Part shown: positions 17,942 to 24,137 of the stretch, in pieces
Numbering within the stretch: the first letter of the stretch is position 1
Layout of the letters: each line of letters begins with the position of its first letter
NCBI GenBank assembly: GCA_002448495.1
Contig: DJYL01000128.1
Span: forward strand, 1-24,137
DNA from: Pseudoselenomonas ruminantium
GTDB taxonomy: Bacteria; Bacillota; Negativicutes; Selenomonadales; Selenomonadaceae
Direction: 5' to 3'
Length of the DNA stretch: 24,137 bases
Program-made: the position numbers and the translations under genes
The notes under the pieces: generated by a model
Database searches by the model: none
What the model saw: the letters and a program-made list of their open reading frames with translations, nothing else
Told to the model about the DNA's origin: nothing

Positions 17942-18024
17942 TTGTATACAATTCGCTATTTTTTTACAATATCCTGCTTTTTTTCAAAAAAAATTGCATA
18001 TAATATAACATTTTTTGTATACAG
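17942..18024. promoter_or_regulatory. dnaG leader with two TGTATACA palindromes
   Basis: The AT-rich gap between dgt and dnaG holds two matching palindromic sites, TTGTATACAA (17942-17951) and TTGTATACAG (18015-18024), 73 bp apart. It also holds several possible -10 boxes on the minus strand (for example TATATT and TATACT). A dnaG-rpoD promoter is expected here, but I could not pin it to one pair of hexamers. The palindromes may be operator sites. Confidence 0.35.
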
Positions 18025-18056
18025 TTCTTTTACAGTATAGTATTCTACCCCGTTTG

Positions 18057-19073
18057 TCAATATCCTTTTTTATTTTTTTCCAATGCCTGCCGCACCGGAG
18101 GCATAAATATTTCTTCAAAAAGAGCTACAGCATAGCTGTCCGTAAGACCAGCCACATAGTCCGTCACGATTTTCTGCCGCCCCCAGCGCTCCTCCCTTTG
18201 GATAAATTCCTTGGGCAGCTGGGCAAAATTGTCCAAAAAATAGTGATAGAGCTCCCGCAGTACAAAGGCGGCCTGTTCCCTCTCCCGGGACAATCTGTCC
18301 GAATGGTAAATATGCGTAAACATAAATTCCCGAAATATATTCATTGCCTTTTTTATCTCAGCCGATTGCAAAATATCGCCGTTTCCCTGAGAAGCCACAA
18401 TCATATCCGATACCATGCTGGTAATCATCTGGGATGTATCTGTGCCCAATGCCGCATAAACTTCTGCCGGCAAATCTCCATCATTTATCAGCCCGGCCCG
18501 CAAGCTGTCGTCATAATCATGGCAGAGATAGGCAATCCGGTCTGCAGTGCGCACAATGCGCCCTTCCAGCGTTTGCGGCAGGTTCTTCCCGGTGTGGTTT
18601 ACAATGCCGTCCTTCACCTCAAAGGTAAGGTTCAGCCCCTGTCCGCCCCGTTCCAAAAATTCAACCACGCGCAGACTCTGCTCATTGTGGGTAAAATGAC
18701 CAATCAGGTTATCCATCACCGATTCCCCGGCATGCCCAAAGGGCGTATGCCCGACGTCATGCCCTAAGGCAATAGCCTCTGTCAGATCTTCATTGAGACG
18801 CAAGCCCCGTGCAATGGTACGGGAAATTTGTGAAACCTCCAGACTATGCGTCATACGGGTACGATAATGGTCTCCCGCTACAATATATACCTGCGTTTTA
18901 TGCTTCAGGCGGCGAAAGGCTTTAGAATGAAGAATCCTGTCCCTGTCCCGCTGGAATTTCGTGCGGAAAGCACATTCCTCCATGGGATGCTTTCGTCTTG
19001 CCTCCCTGCTTTTGGCCGCCAACGGCGAAAGCATTTGATATTCCTGTTCCTCAACCCGTTCTCTCACATTCAT
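18057..19073 (-). CDS. dgt: dGTPase-like deoxynucleotide triphosphohydrolase
   Basis: 338 aa. HD-domain phosphohydrolase of the dGTPase family, cleaving dNTPs to nucleoside and triphosphate. The N-terminal signature is 'FRTKFQRDRDRILHSKAFRR'. Metal ligands: H76 in 'RTRMTHSLEV', H105-D106 in 'ALGHDVGHTPFGHAGE', and an Asp in the 'DRIAYLCHDYDDS' segment. Length fits the shorter Firmicutes form rather than the about 500-aa E. coli Dgt, so the exact substrate preference is open. Start ATG 19073 has GGAGGTGA upstream with 9-nt spacing. It lies 140 bp ahead of dnaG and is divergent from the LptA-like gene, sharing a promoter region. Confidence 0.93.
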   Translation of the reverse strand: MNVRERVEEQEYQMLSPLAAKSREARRKHPMEECAFRTKFQRDRDRILHSKAFRRLKHKTQVYIVAGDHYRTRMTHSLEVSQISRTIARGLRLNEDLTEAIALGHDVGHTPFGHAGESVMDNLIGHFTHNEQSLRVVEFLERGGQGLNLTFEVKDGIVNHTGKNLPQTLEGRIVRTADRIAYLCHDYDDSLRAGLINDGDLPAEVYAALGTDTSQMITSMVSDMIVASQGNGDILQSAEIKKAMNIFREFMFTHIYHSDRLSREREQAAFVLRELYHYFLDNFAQLPKEFIQREERWGRQKIVTDYVAGLTDSYAVALFEEIFMPPVRQALEKNKKGY

Positions 19074-19103
19074 CTTCGCGTCACCTCCGCTTTACCTCTT
19101 ATC

Positions 19104-19133
19104 AGTATACCCTATTTGGACAAATTTTGCCAA
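19104..19133 (-). promoter_or_regulatory. dgt promoter
   Basis: Minus strand TTGGCA (19133-19128), 18-nt spacer, TATACT (19109-19104), about 30 bp before the dgt ATG. Its -35 box overlaps that of the divergent LptA-like gene. Confidence 0.6.
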
Positions 19134-19155
19134 ACAGACGATTTTGCGGTAAAAT
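19127..19155 (+). promoter_or_regulatory. Promoter of the LptA-like gene
   Basis: TTGCCA (19127-19132), 17-nt spacer, TAAAAT (19150-19155), about 32 bp before the ATG. The two -35 hexamers of the divergent pair occupy the same bases (19127-19133). Confidence 0.55.
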
Positions 19156-19187
19156 AAAAGCAAACAATCGGATAGGGAGTGAATCAT

Positions 19188-19724
19188 ATGAACTGTATAC
19201 GCATCTCTTTGCTCATGCTGGGAATTCTGGTCAGTATGTTCACCCTCTGCGCGGCAGGCAGCCCTGGCAGTGGAAACACCATCAATGCCGATATGGCAAA
19301 AAGCAAATATAAACCGGTGGCCAGTGCCGACAACAGCAGCTACAATGAAGAAACCGGCCTCTATACGCTGACCGGCAATGTCTGCATTCAATGTCAGGGG
19401 TTCACCATTACCGCAGATACCGCCAAGGTAAACGCCAGCACCCTGCAAGTCTGGGCTGACGGTCATTCCCTGATTACAGAAGGGGAACTGCGTTTTACAG
19501 GGGATGCCCTGTATGCCGAACTCACCGAGAATACCGCCTGGTTCTTTGGCACCCGCTGCGGCTGTGAACGTCCGGGGCTTGCCATCCATAGCGACAATAT
19601 GCAATACAACTGGCAGACTCATATTGTCATCTTTGACGGTCATGTACTTTATATGCAAAAAGGCAAGAACTACACATCCAGCCACTTGGAATATGACCTC
19701 AATAAAAACGACATCGTAAGATAG
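19188..19724 (+). CDS. LptA/OstA-like periplasmic protein
   Basis: 178 aa from ATG 19188, with AGGGAG 8 nt upstream; a GTG three codons earlier is less well placed. The N-terminal signal peptide (CIRISLLMLGILVSMFTLCA) is followed by an OstA-type beta region: 'GLYTLTGNVCIQCQGFTITA', 'TAKVNASTLQVWADG', 'LRFTGDALYAEL', 'LAIHSDNMQYNWQTHIVIF'. These repeated strand pairs fit the LptA/LptC jelly-roll that carries lipopolysaccharide across the periplasm. It is odd in having a C-x-x-C and a C-x-C pair in the mature part, suggesting a disulfide or metal site. It is a lone gene, not beside lptB or other Lpt genes, so an accessory role in envelope transport is possible. Domain call is moderate; function is inferred. 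Confidence 0.75.
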   Translation: MNCIRISLLMLGILVSMFTLCAAGSPGSGNTINADMAKSKYKPVASADNSSYNEETGLYTLTGNVCIQCQGFTITADTAKVNASTLQVWADGHSLITEGELRFTGDALYAELTENTAWFFGTRCGCERPGLAIHSDNMQYNWQTHIVIFDGHVLYMQKGKNYTSSHLEYDLNKNDIVR

Positions 19725-19761
19725 TACGCACCATAGAGTCTGATTTATATCGATAGGAAAA

Positions 19762-19797
19762 GCCCGCCCCACTGATGATGTCATCAACGAGGCGGGC
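19762..19797 (-). terminator. Terminator after the AGCS transporter gene (possibly two-way)
   Basis: GCCCGCC (19762-19768) pairs with GGCGGGC (19791-19797); an inner TGATGA/TCATCA palindrome lies in the loop. On the minus strand it is followed by TTTTCCTAT, ending the symporter transcript. On the plus strand the U-run is poor, but it may still end the LptA-like transcript. Confidence 0.75.
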
Positions 19798-19817
19798 GCC
19801 TTAACACAACGATGTAA
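19794..19817 (-). other. 3'UTR motif shared with 22674-22697
   Basis: 24 nt differing at 3 positions from 22674-22697. Both lie between a stop codon and a terminator hairpin on the minus strand, reading TTACATCGT-K-GTG-Y-TAAG then CGCCC. Its role is unknown. Confidence 0.6.
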
Positions 19818-19825
19818 TAACCAAA

Positions 19826-21241
19826 TTATTCACAGTGCAAATCCACGACTTCTCCCCGCTTTTCCTTGATGACCACTTCCTGCTGGAAGGCAAAGCATTC
19901 GTCCGCGATGTCTTTGTTGAGCCACAGCAGACAGATAAGGTTGGGAATCGCCATCAAGCCGTTCATGGTATCCGAGAAGTTCCATACTACTTCCAATGCC
20001 GTGGTAGCCCCCACAAAGGTTACCAGACTGAACAGAATACGATAGCCCATGATTACCGGACGCTTCTTAATCAGATATTCCAACGCTTTTTCACCATAGT
20101 ATTCCCATCCCAAAATGGTCGAGAACGCAAACAAGCTCAGGGAAATCGAAATAATCAGTTTGCCGTAATCACCAAACACCGTACTGAATGCGGCAATGGT
20201 AAGTTCTGCACCGGACAGCAGTTCGCCCGTTTCCGGATTGGTCATGCCCAGTATGCCGGAAGATGCGATAACCAGTCCCGTCAGCATACAGACAATCATG
20301 GTATCGAAAAACGTTCCCGTCATGTTCACATACCCCTGACGGGAAGCATGATCCGTGCGGGCAGCAGCAGCAGCAATCGGTGCGGAGCCCAGACCGGCTT
20401 CATTGGAGAACACGCCGCGGGCTACGCCCCAGCGCATGGAGGTCAGCATAGTAGCCACAATGGAACCGCCCACGCCGCCGGCCACGGAATCAAAGGAAAA
20501 GGCCATGCGGAACATTTCTGCTATACCTGCGGGCACAGCTTCGATATTGACCACAATCACAATGACCGCCGTCACAAAATAGAATGCTGCCATACCCGGC
20601 ACCACCACACTGGACACCTTGCCAATGCTGCGGATGCCGCGAATCAGTACCGACAGGGCCAGCACCGTTATCACCGCACCCGTCACATAATCCGGCACGG
20701 CATAGCTGTGCGACAATGCCGCAGCAATGGAATTGGCCTGCGTCATATTGCCAATGCCAAAGGAAGACAGTACGACAAACAGCGCAAAAAGGAACGCCAG
20801 TGTCCGTCCGGCAAATTTATTTTTAATCCCGTGACGCATCGCATACATAGGCCCGCCGGACATTTCTCCCACGGCATTGGTTTCGCGATATTTCACTGCC
20901 AATACCGACTCGGCATATTTGGTGGAAAGGCCAAAGGCCGCACTAATCCACATCCAGACCAGAGCACCGGGGCCGCCCAGCACCATAGCCGTAGCCACAC
21001 CTACGATATTACCGGTTCCCACCGTAGCAGAAAGCGCGGTCATCAATGACTGGAAAGGCGAAATATCCCCTTCATGCTCATTCCGGTGACGGAAAATCAT
21101 CCGAATTGCATAAACGAGATTACGCCAGGGCAGAAAATGCAGCCGTACGGTCAAAAACACGCCGGTTCCTACCAAAAGAGCCAACATTATCGGTCCCCAG
21201 ACAAAATTATTAATATCTGCCATTAAAGTTGCAAAATTCAT
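19826..21241 (-). CDS. Sodium/alanine-glycine symporter (AGCS family)
   Basis: 471 aa multi-pass inner-membrane protein importing alanine or glycine with Na+. Family signatures: 'GTGVFLTVRLHFLPWRNL' at the first helix, 'ALSATVGTGNIVGVATAM', 'GGPGALVWMWISAAFGLSTKYAE', and 'GVARGVFSNEAGLGSAP', the most conserved AGCS segment. About eleven hydrophobic helices can be counted. The short soluble C-terminus ends VVDLHCE. Start ATG 21241; it has a strong promoter of its own and a terminator after it, so it is a single-gene unit. The substrate (alanine or glycine, or both) cannot be told from sequence alone. No glycine riboswitch is seen in the 120-bp upstream gap. Confidence 0.95.
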   Translation of the reverse strand: MNFATLMADINNFVWGPIMLALLVGTGVFLTVRLHFLPWRNLVYAIRMIFRHRNEHEGDISPFQSLMTALSATVGTGNIVGVATAMVLGGPGALVWMWISAAFGLSTKYAESVLAVKYRETNAVGEMSGGPMYAMRHGIKNKFAGRTLAFLFALFVVLSSFGIGNMTQANSIAAALSHSYAVPDYVTGAVITVLALSVLIRGIRSIGKVSSVVVPGMAAFYFVTAVIVIVVNIEAVPAGIAEMFRMAFSFDSVAGGVGGSIVATMLTSMRWGVARGVFSNEAGLGSAPIAAAAARTDHASRQGYVNMTGTFFDTMIVCMLTGLVIASSGILGMTNPETGELLSGAELTIAAFSTVFGDYGKLIISISLSLFAFSTILGWEYYGEKALEYLIKKRPVIMGYRILFSLVTFVGATTALEVVWNFSDTMNGLMAIPNLICLLWLNKDIADECFAFQQEVVIKEKRGEVVDLHCE

Positions 21242-21276
21242 ACATCCACATCCCTCTAAAAACTAAGAACAGCCTT

Positions 21277-21305
21277 ATTATAATAAACTTATGTTAAGTT
21301 GTAAA
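21277..21305 (-). promoter_or_regulatory. AGCS symporter promoter
   Basis: Minus strand TTTACA (21305-21300), 17-nt spacer, perfect TATAAT (21282-21277), 36 bp before the symporter ATG. Confidence 0.75.
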
Positions 21306-21362
21306 CAGGAAAACTTTTTTCTCTGACGAATTAGTATACATTATAGAAACGAGGAGATAGCG

Positions 21363-22586
21363 ATGAAAAAAATTCCAACCAGTATTTATCTATTGATTGT
21401 ATCTGCAATTTTGTCCGTGAGCATCGGTTATTATTGGCACACTGCCGGCTTGGATGATGCCACGGTACTGGATGCCGTGGCTGCTGTTTTCATCACGGGG
21501 CTTCCCCTGCCTTATATGCTGGGAAAAATTCTTCCTTACACCCGTGGCGCACAACAGGCGAAAAAAAAAGATATTCTTCTTTCTCATAACAGTCAATTGG
21601 CAGAAGTCGGAAATATTGATACCTTAATTCTGAACCGTCACGGAATTGTCACCGAAGGTCAGCCTTATGTGGCCAATCTTTATCCGACAGGCGTCAGTCC
21701 CAATACCCTGTTAAGCCTTGCTGCCTCTGCCGAAAAGCAGGCCAGCCATCCACTGGGGCGCGCCATCTATGAAACCGCCAGCCAGCGCGGCTTGCAGCTT
21801 TTGGAAGCCAGCACCTTTAACGAGATTCCCGGCTGCGGCGTAGAGGCCATTGTCGGACGCAATTCCCTGCGTGTAGGCAGCCTTGCCTGGCTGAAACGCG
21901 AAGGCATCGATATCAGTGCCGAACTCATCACGAAAAATGACCAGCTGGCACAAAAAGGACACTGCACAGTCTTTGTGGCCAACGGCAAATATTGCCGGGG
22001 CATTATTGCCATTGATGATGCACTCTCTGAGGATACACTAAAGGCTATCCGCAAATTGAAACGGCAGCACATCCATACGGTGATGCTTACCCGTGAAAAC
22101 AAGCGCACCGCTGAGGCCATCGCCAAAAAGGCGGGGATTGATGCTGCCCATGGTCAGCTGACTACCGAAGGCAAACTGCGGGAAATCCAGCTGCTAAAAG
22201 CCCGTGGAACCGGAGTGGCTATCGTTGAGCGCGGACAGGCTGACCCGGAAATTGCTAAGGCAATTGATGTGCTTATCGAGCTGGCTCCTCAAAGGGAAAG
22301 CATCACACCTGAGGATACCAATCTTCCGGCCCAACCTCAAAATGACCATGCCATTTTCCTGCAAAGCGGTCTCTTGTGGGACTTTGCGGCCTTGCAGGAA
22401 ATCGGTCAGCAAACACTAAGCCGCATCAAGCTGAACAAAATCATTTCCCTCATCGCCTTTATCCTGATTCTCCCTCCTGCAGCCGGAGCCTTCTATTCCT
22501 TCGGCCTCCCTTTTCTTCCCGCATGGGGTTCCTTAGCAGGCCAAGGACTGGCCTTGCTGCTAGTAACCATCAATTCCCTGCGCTAA
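21363..22586 (+). CDS. Degenerate P1B-type ATPase homologue (pseudoenzyme)
   Basis: 407 aa, start ATG with GAGGAG upstream. It aligns by eye with the second half of copper-type P1B ATPases: a helix at about 8-24, a helix at about 33-58 at the CPC position, P- and N-domains (about 70-310), and two C-terminal helices ending 'LLVTINSLR'. It lacks the metal-binding domain, the first helices and the actuator domain. Catalytic motifs are changed: the phosphorylated Asp of DKTGT is N91 (NRHGI), CPC is LPL (47-49), TGD is TRE (243-245) and GDG-x-ND is ERGQAD (289-294). Nucleotide-pocket marks remain: H129-P130 in 'ASHPLG' and G157/G159. It cannot pump by the usual cycle. An uninterrupted frame suggests a retained function, perhaps nucleotide sensing or partnering another pump (inference). 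Confidence 0.82.
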   Translation: MKKIPTSIYLLIVSAILSVSIGYYWHTAGLDDATVLDAVAAVFITGLPLPYMLGKILPYTRGAQQAKKKDILLSHNSQLAEVGNIDTLILNRHGIVTEGQPYVANLYPTGVSPNTLLSLAASAEKQASHPLGRAIYETASQRGLQLLEASTFNEIPGCGVEAIVGRNSLRVGSLAWLKREGIDISAELITKNDQLAQKGHCTVFVANGKYCRGIIAIDDALSEDTLKAIRKLKRQHIHTVMLTRENKRTAEAIAKKAGIDAAHGQLTTEGKLREIQLLKARGTGVAIVERGQADPEIAKAIDVLIELAPQRESITPEDTNLPAQPQNDHAIFLQSGLLWDFAALQEIGQQTLSRIKLNKIISLIAFILILPPAAGAFYSFGLPFLPAWGSLAGQGLALLLVTINSLR

Positions 22587-22631
22587 ATTTCCCCTTTACA
22601 CACAAGGGAAATCACAATAGCGAAAACTAAA

Positions 22632-22677
22632 GCCCGGCGGCTGGTGATGTTTACCTTTAAATCACCAGCCACCGGGC
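22632..22677 (-). terminator. Terminator after the P-loop/Asp23-like gene (convergent region)
   Basis: Long stem: GCCCGG (22632-22637) with CCGGGC (22672-22677), one mismatch, then GGCTGGTGAT (22639-22648) with its complement (22661-22670); 12-nt loop. On the minus strand it is followed by TTTAGTTTTCG. It may also stop the plus-strand ATPase-like gene. Confidence 0.8.
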
Positions 22678-22697
22678 GTCTTAGCACCACGATGTAA
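22674..22697 (-). other. 3'UTR motif shared with 19794-19817
   Basis: Second copy of the 24-nt motif, placed 11 nt after the stop of the P-loop gene and running into its terminator stem, the same layout as after the symporter gene. Confidence 0.6.
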
Positions 22698-22708
22698 AAC
22701 AATAACTC

Positions 22709-23542
22709 TTATGCCTTAACGTATAAAGTTTTCACCTGTATATTGACTTCATGCACTATCATTCCCGTCATAAACTCCACAGCCTCCCGCACATCTTTCT
22801 GTGCCTGCGCCAGTAACGTGGGAATGTGATTGCCATAGGTAAGCACTACACCACAGACAATTTTCAGCCCCTGATCCTCGTTCCCATGCATGAGATGCTT
22901 CACCTGCATACCATCCACATTGGTAATGGCTTCAATCTTTTTCAACGAAGCCCGCACAATGGACTTGATGGCCGAATCGTCAATAATCAGCTTTCCATAA
23001 TAGCTGAATATTGGCCGTACAATGGACTTTTCTCCCAAACGGCGTCTTTGCGTAGAGGAGCGCTTGAAAAGTGTCTGCAAGGGGTCTACCAAATAACCGG
23101 AAAAATGCGGCTTCAGTTCAATAGTCGGTACAGGGATAATATGTTTGCCCTCTTTCAGCCGGTAATACTGAGCCTTTTCCATTTCCTGTCTGGTAGCCAC
23201 GTCCTCAATATGAATAATCTTGGCAATCTGCGGCAAATGCAATGCCTTGGCAATCTTAAAGACCATATTTTCCGAAGTACCCAAAATCAAAATTCGATGA
23301 GGCTTTGCTTCCTTAATCGCCGCCTGAACCTCTTCAGCATGTCCCGGCAGAACAAAAATCGCCCGCCGCACAGCCATGATTTTGCTCGGTTCTTTTTTGG
23401 CAGAATGGCCCCCCACTATCTTGCCATCCTTAATCAGGATTCCATCATCAATAATGGCGTCAGCCTTATGCTTATGCGCCACAATCAGCGCGTGGTGACT
23501 TTTGCCGGTACCGCTGGGTCCGACTAAAGCAATCACATCCAT
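22709..23542 (-). CDS. P-loop NTPase with C-terminal Asp23/Gls24-like domain
   Basis: 277 aa. The N-terminus holds a Walker A, GPSGTGKS (residues 8-15), followed by 'ADAIIDDGILIKDGKIVGG', which resembles a nucleoside or sugar kinase-like P-loop fold. A middle region (about 95-165) carries 'HIIPVPTIELKPHFSGYLVD'. The last about 110 residues ('IVRPIFSYYGKLIIDD', 'VCGVVLTYGNHIPTLLAQAQ', then 'VREAVEFMTGMIVHEVNIQV') match the Asp23/Gls24 envelope-stress pattern of a short beta-alpha domain ending in VxVxxL. No second catalytic motif was recognised. Start ATG 23542 follows GGAGAG. It lies 15 nt after the PHP gene, so the two form an operon. Molecular function is unknown; ATP or GTP binding is likely. 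Confidence 0.75.
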   Translation of the reverse strand: MDVIALVGPSGTGKSHHALIVAHKHKADAIIDDGILIKDGKIVGGHSAKKEPSKIMAVRRAIFVLPGHAEEVQAAIKEAKPHRILILGTSENMVFKIAKALHLPQIAKIIHIEDVATRQEMEKAQYYRLKEGKHIIPVPTIELKPHFSGYLVDPLQTLFKRSSTQRRRLGEKSIVRPIFSYYGKLIIDDSAIKSIVRASLKKIEAITNVDGMQVKHLMHGNEDQGLKIVCGVVLTYGNHIPTLLAQAQKDVREAVEFMTGMIVHEVNIQVKTLYVKA

Positions 23543-23557
23543 ACTCAGCTCTCCTGA

Positions 23558-24137
23558 CTAATTATTAAACTTTCCCAAAGGGCGGTAAAACGCTTCTGCC
23601 CATTTATCTTCAATGGTGAATACGCCAACTTCCGATGGCTGCCGTGTAGGATAGCCGTGGAAGTCCGACCCTCCGGCTGGCAGCAGGTTAAACTCCTGTG
23701 CCATCATATAATACCGGGCCGTATCACTCGCATCATGACGGGGATAGAATACTTCCAGCCCCTCAATTCCCCGCTTACAGATATCACGCACCAGTTCATC
23801 ATCACCAACCAGTTTGGGATGAGCAAGCACCGGAGTGCCGCCCGCCGCTTTGATGAGTTCAATGATTTCTTCTACTTCCAAATGATAATGCGGAACATAA
23901 GCCGGTTTGCCTTTTTCCAATACGGCAGAGAAAGCCTCCCGTACAGAGGTGAAACAGCCCTTCTTTACCAAAACTCGGGCGATATGGGAACGGCTGATGG
24001 ATTTACTGCCTCCTGCCAGAGTCAGCACCTCGCCTTCCGTTATCGGATAACCTAACTCCTGAAGCTTTGCCACCATATCGCTGAAACGCGTCCAGCGCGC
24101 TTCTGTTACGTCATTCAGCTTGTCAAGCAAATCGGGA
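23558..24137 (-). CDS. PHP-domain phosphoesterase, YciV/TrpH-like (5' end outside window)
   Basis: The frame runs from the TAG at 23560-23558 to the window edge (193 codons), continuing upstream with P-D before the first possible TTG start, so the true N-terminus lies beyond 24137. The visible part has the insertion 'RSHIARVLVKKGCFTSVREA' and 'YVPHYHLEVEEIIELIKAAG', then 'TPVLAHPKLVGDDELV', and the C-terminal metal motif 'PAGGSDFHG' (Asp and His). Family members remove 3' phosphate from 3',5'-nucleotides or degrade short RNA 5' to 3' (RNase AM). The missing part should hold the first HxH and Glu metal ligands. The gene heads an operon with the P-loop/Asp23-like gene. Confidence 0.88.
   Translation of the reverse strand, partial: PDLLDKLNDVTEARWTRFSDMVAKLQELGYPITEGEVLTLAGGSKSISRSHIARVLVKKGCFTSVREAFSAVLEKGKPAYVPHYHLEVEEIIELIKAAGGTPVLAHPKLVGDDELVRDICKRGIEGLEVFYPRHDASDTARYYMMAQEFNLLPAGGSDFHGYPTRQPSEVGVFTIEDKWAEAFYRPLGKFNN

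Noticed and set aside
19835..21049. 404-codon plus-strand frame opposite the symporter gene
   Set aside because: Product is His/Gln/Arg rich and low complexity, the typical reverse shadow of a membrane protein gene.
21242..21362. Glycine riboswitch before the AGCS symporter gene
   Set aside because: The leader after the promoter is only about 30 nt, too short, and no riboswitch core is visible.

Overview
The window (about 24 kb, GC near 50%) looks like a Negativicutes chromosome, most likely Selenomonas or a close relative. Inference rests on Firmicutes-type housekeeping genes and order (dgt-dnaG-rpoD, trmK-nif3, a YitT family protein, an Asp23-like domain) combined with outer-membrane genes that only a diderm needs: an autotransporter with a C-terminal barrel ending in Phe, an LptA/OstA-like periplasmic protein, and a Wzz-type chain-length protein. 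Nearly every gene is on the minus strand.

Layout on the plus coordinate. 1-1161: end of a polysaccharide locus, a Wzz-domain gene (cut by the window edge) preceded by a 55-aa ribbon-helix-helix regulator. 1162-1547: a 386-bp gene-free region filled with copies of AGTCTCAAAA, a strong plus-strand promoter and a two-way terminator; it may encode a small RNA. 1548-6537: leuS, yitT-like, nif3-like and trmK, transcribed leftward, the last three as an operon and leuS with its own promoter. 6538-8100: a TnpB-only (IS1341-type) transposable element with a foldable omega-RNA-like 3' region. 8230-8305: tRNA-Asn with a consensus promoter and terminator. 8370-14915: an inserted block flanked by a 25-bp direct repeat of the rpoD 3' end. 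It holds a giant autotransporter (about 1810 aa) whose true start lies on the far side of a G10 tract, a 206-bp fold-back repeat and a broken dnaJ. 14907-19073: rpoD, dnaG, dgt. 19188-19724: LptA-like gene, divergent from dgt. 19826-21241: AGCS sodium/amino acid symporter. 21363-22586: a degenerate P1B-type ATPase homologue that has lost all catalytic motifs but kept an open frame. 22709-24137: a P-loop/Asp23-like protein and a PHP-domain phosphoesterase (cut by the window edge).

How it fits together: the housekeeping backbone (dgt, dnaG, rpoD, tRNA-Asn, trmK, nif3, yitT) seems to have been opened twice, once at the rpoD 3' end by the autotransporter block and once between tRNA-Asn and trmK by the TnpB element. 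The strongest discovery candidates are the poly-G switch controlling the autotransporter, the catalytically dead P-type ATPase, and the regulator plus operator array with its possible small RNA upstream of wzz. All assignments come from reading the sequence; no database search was run.
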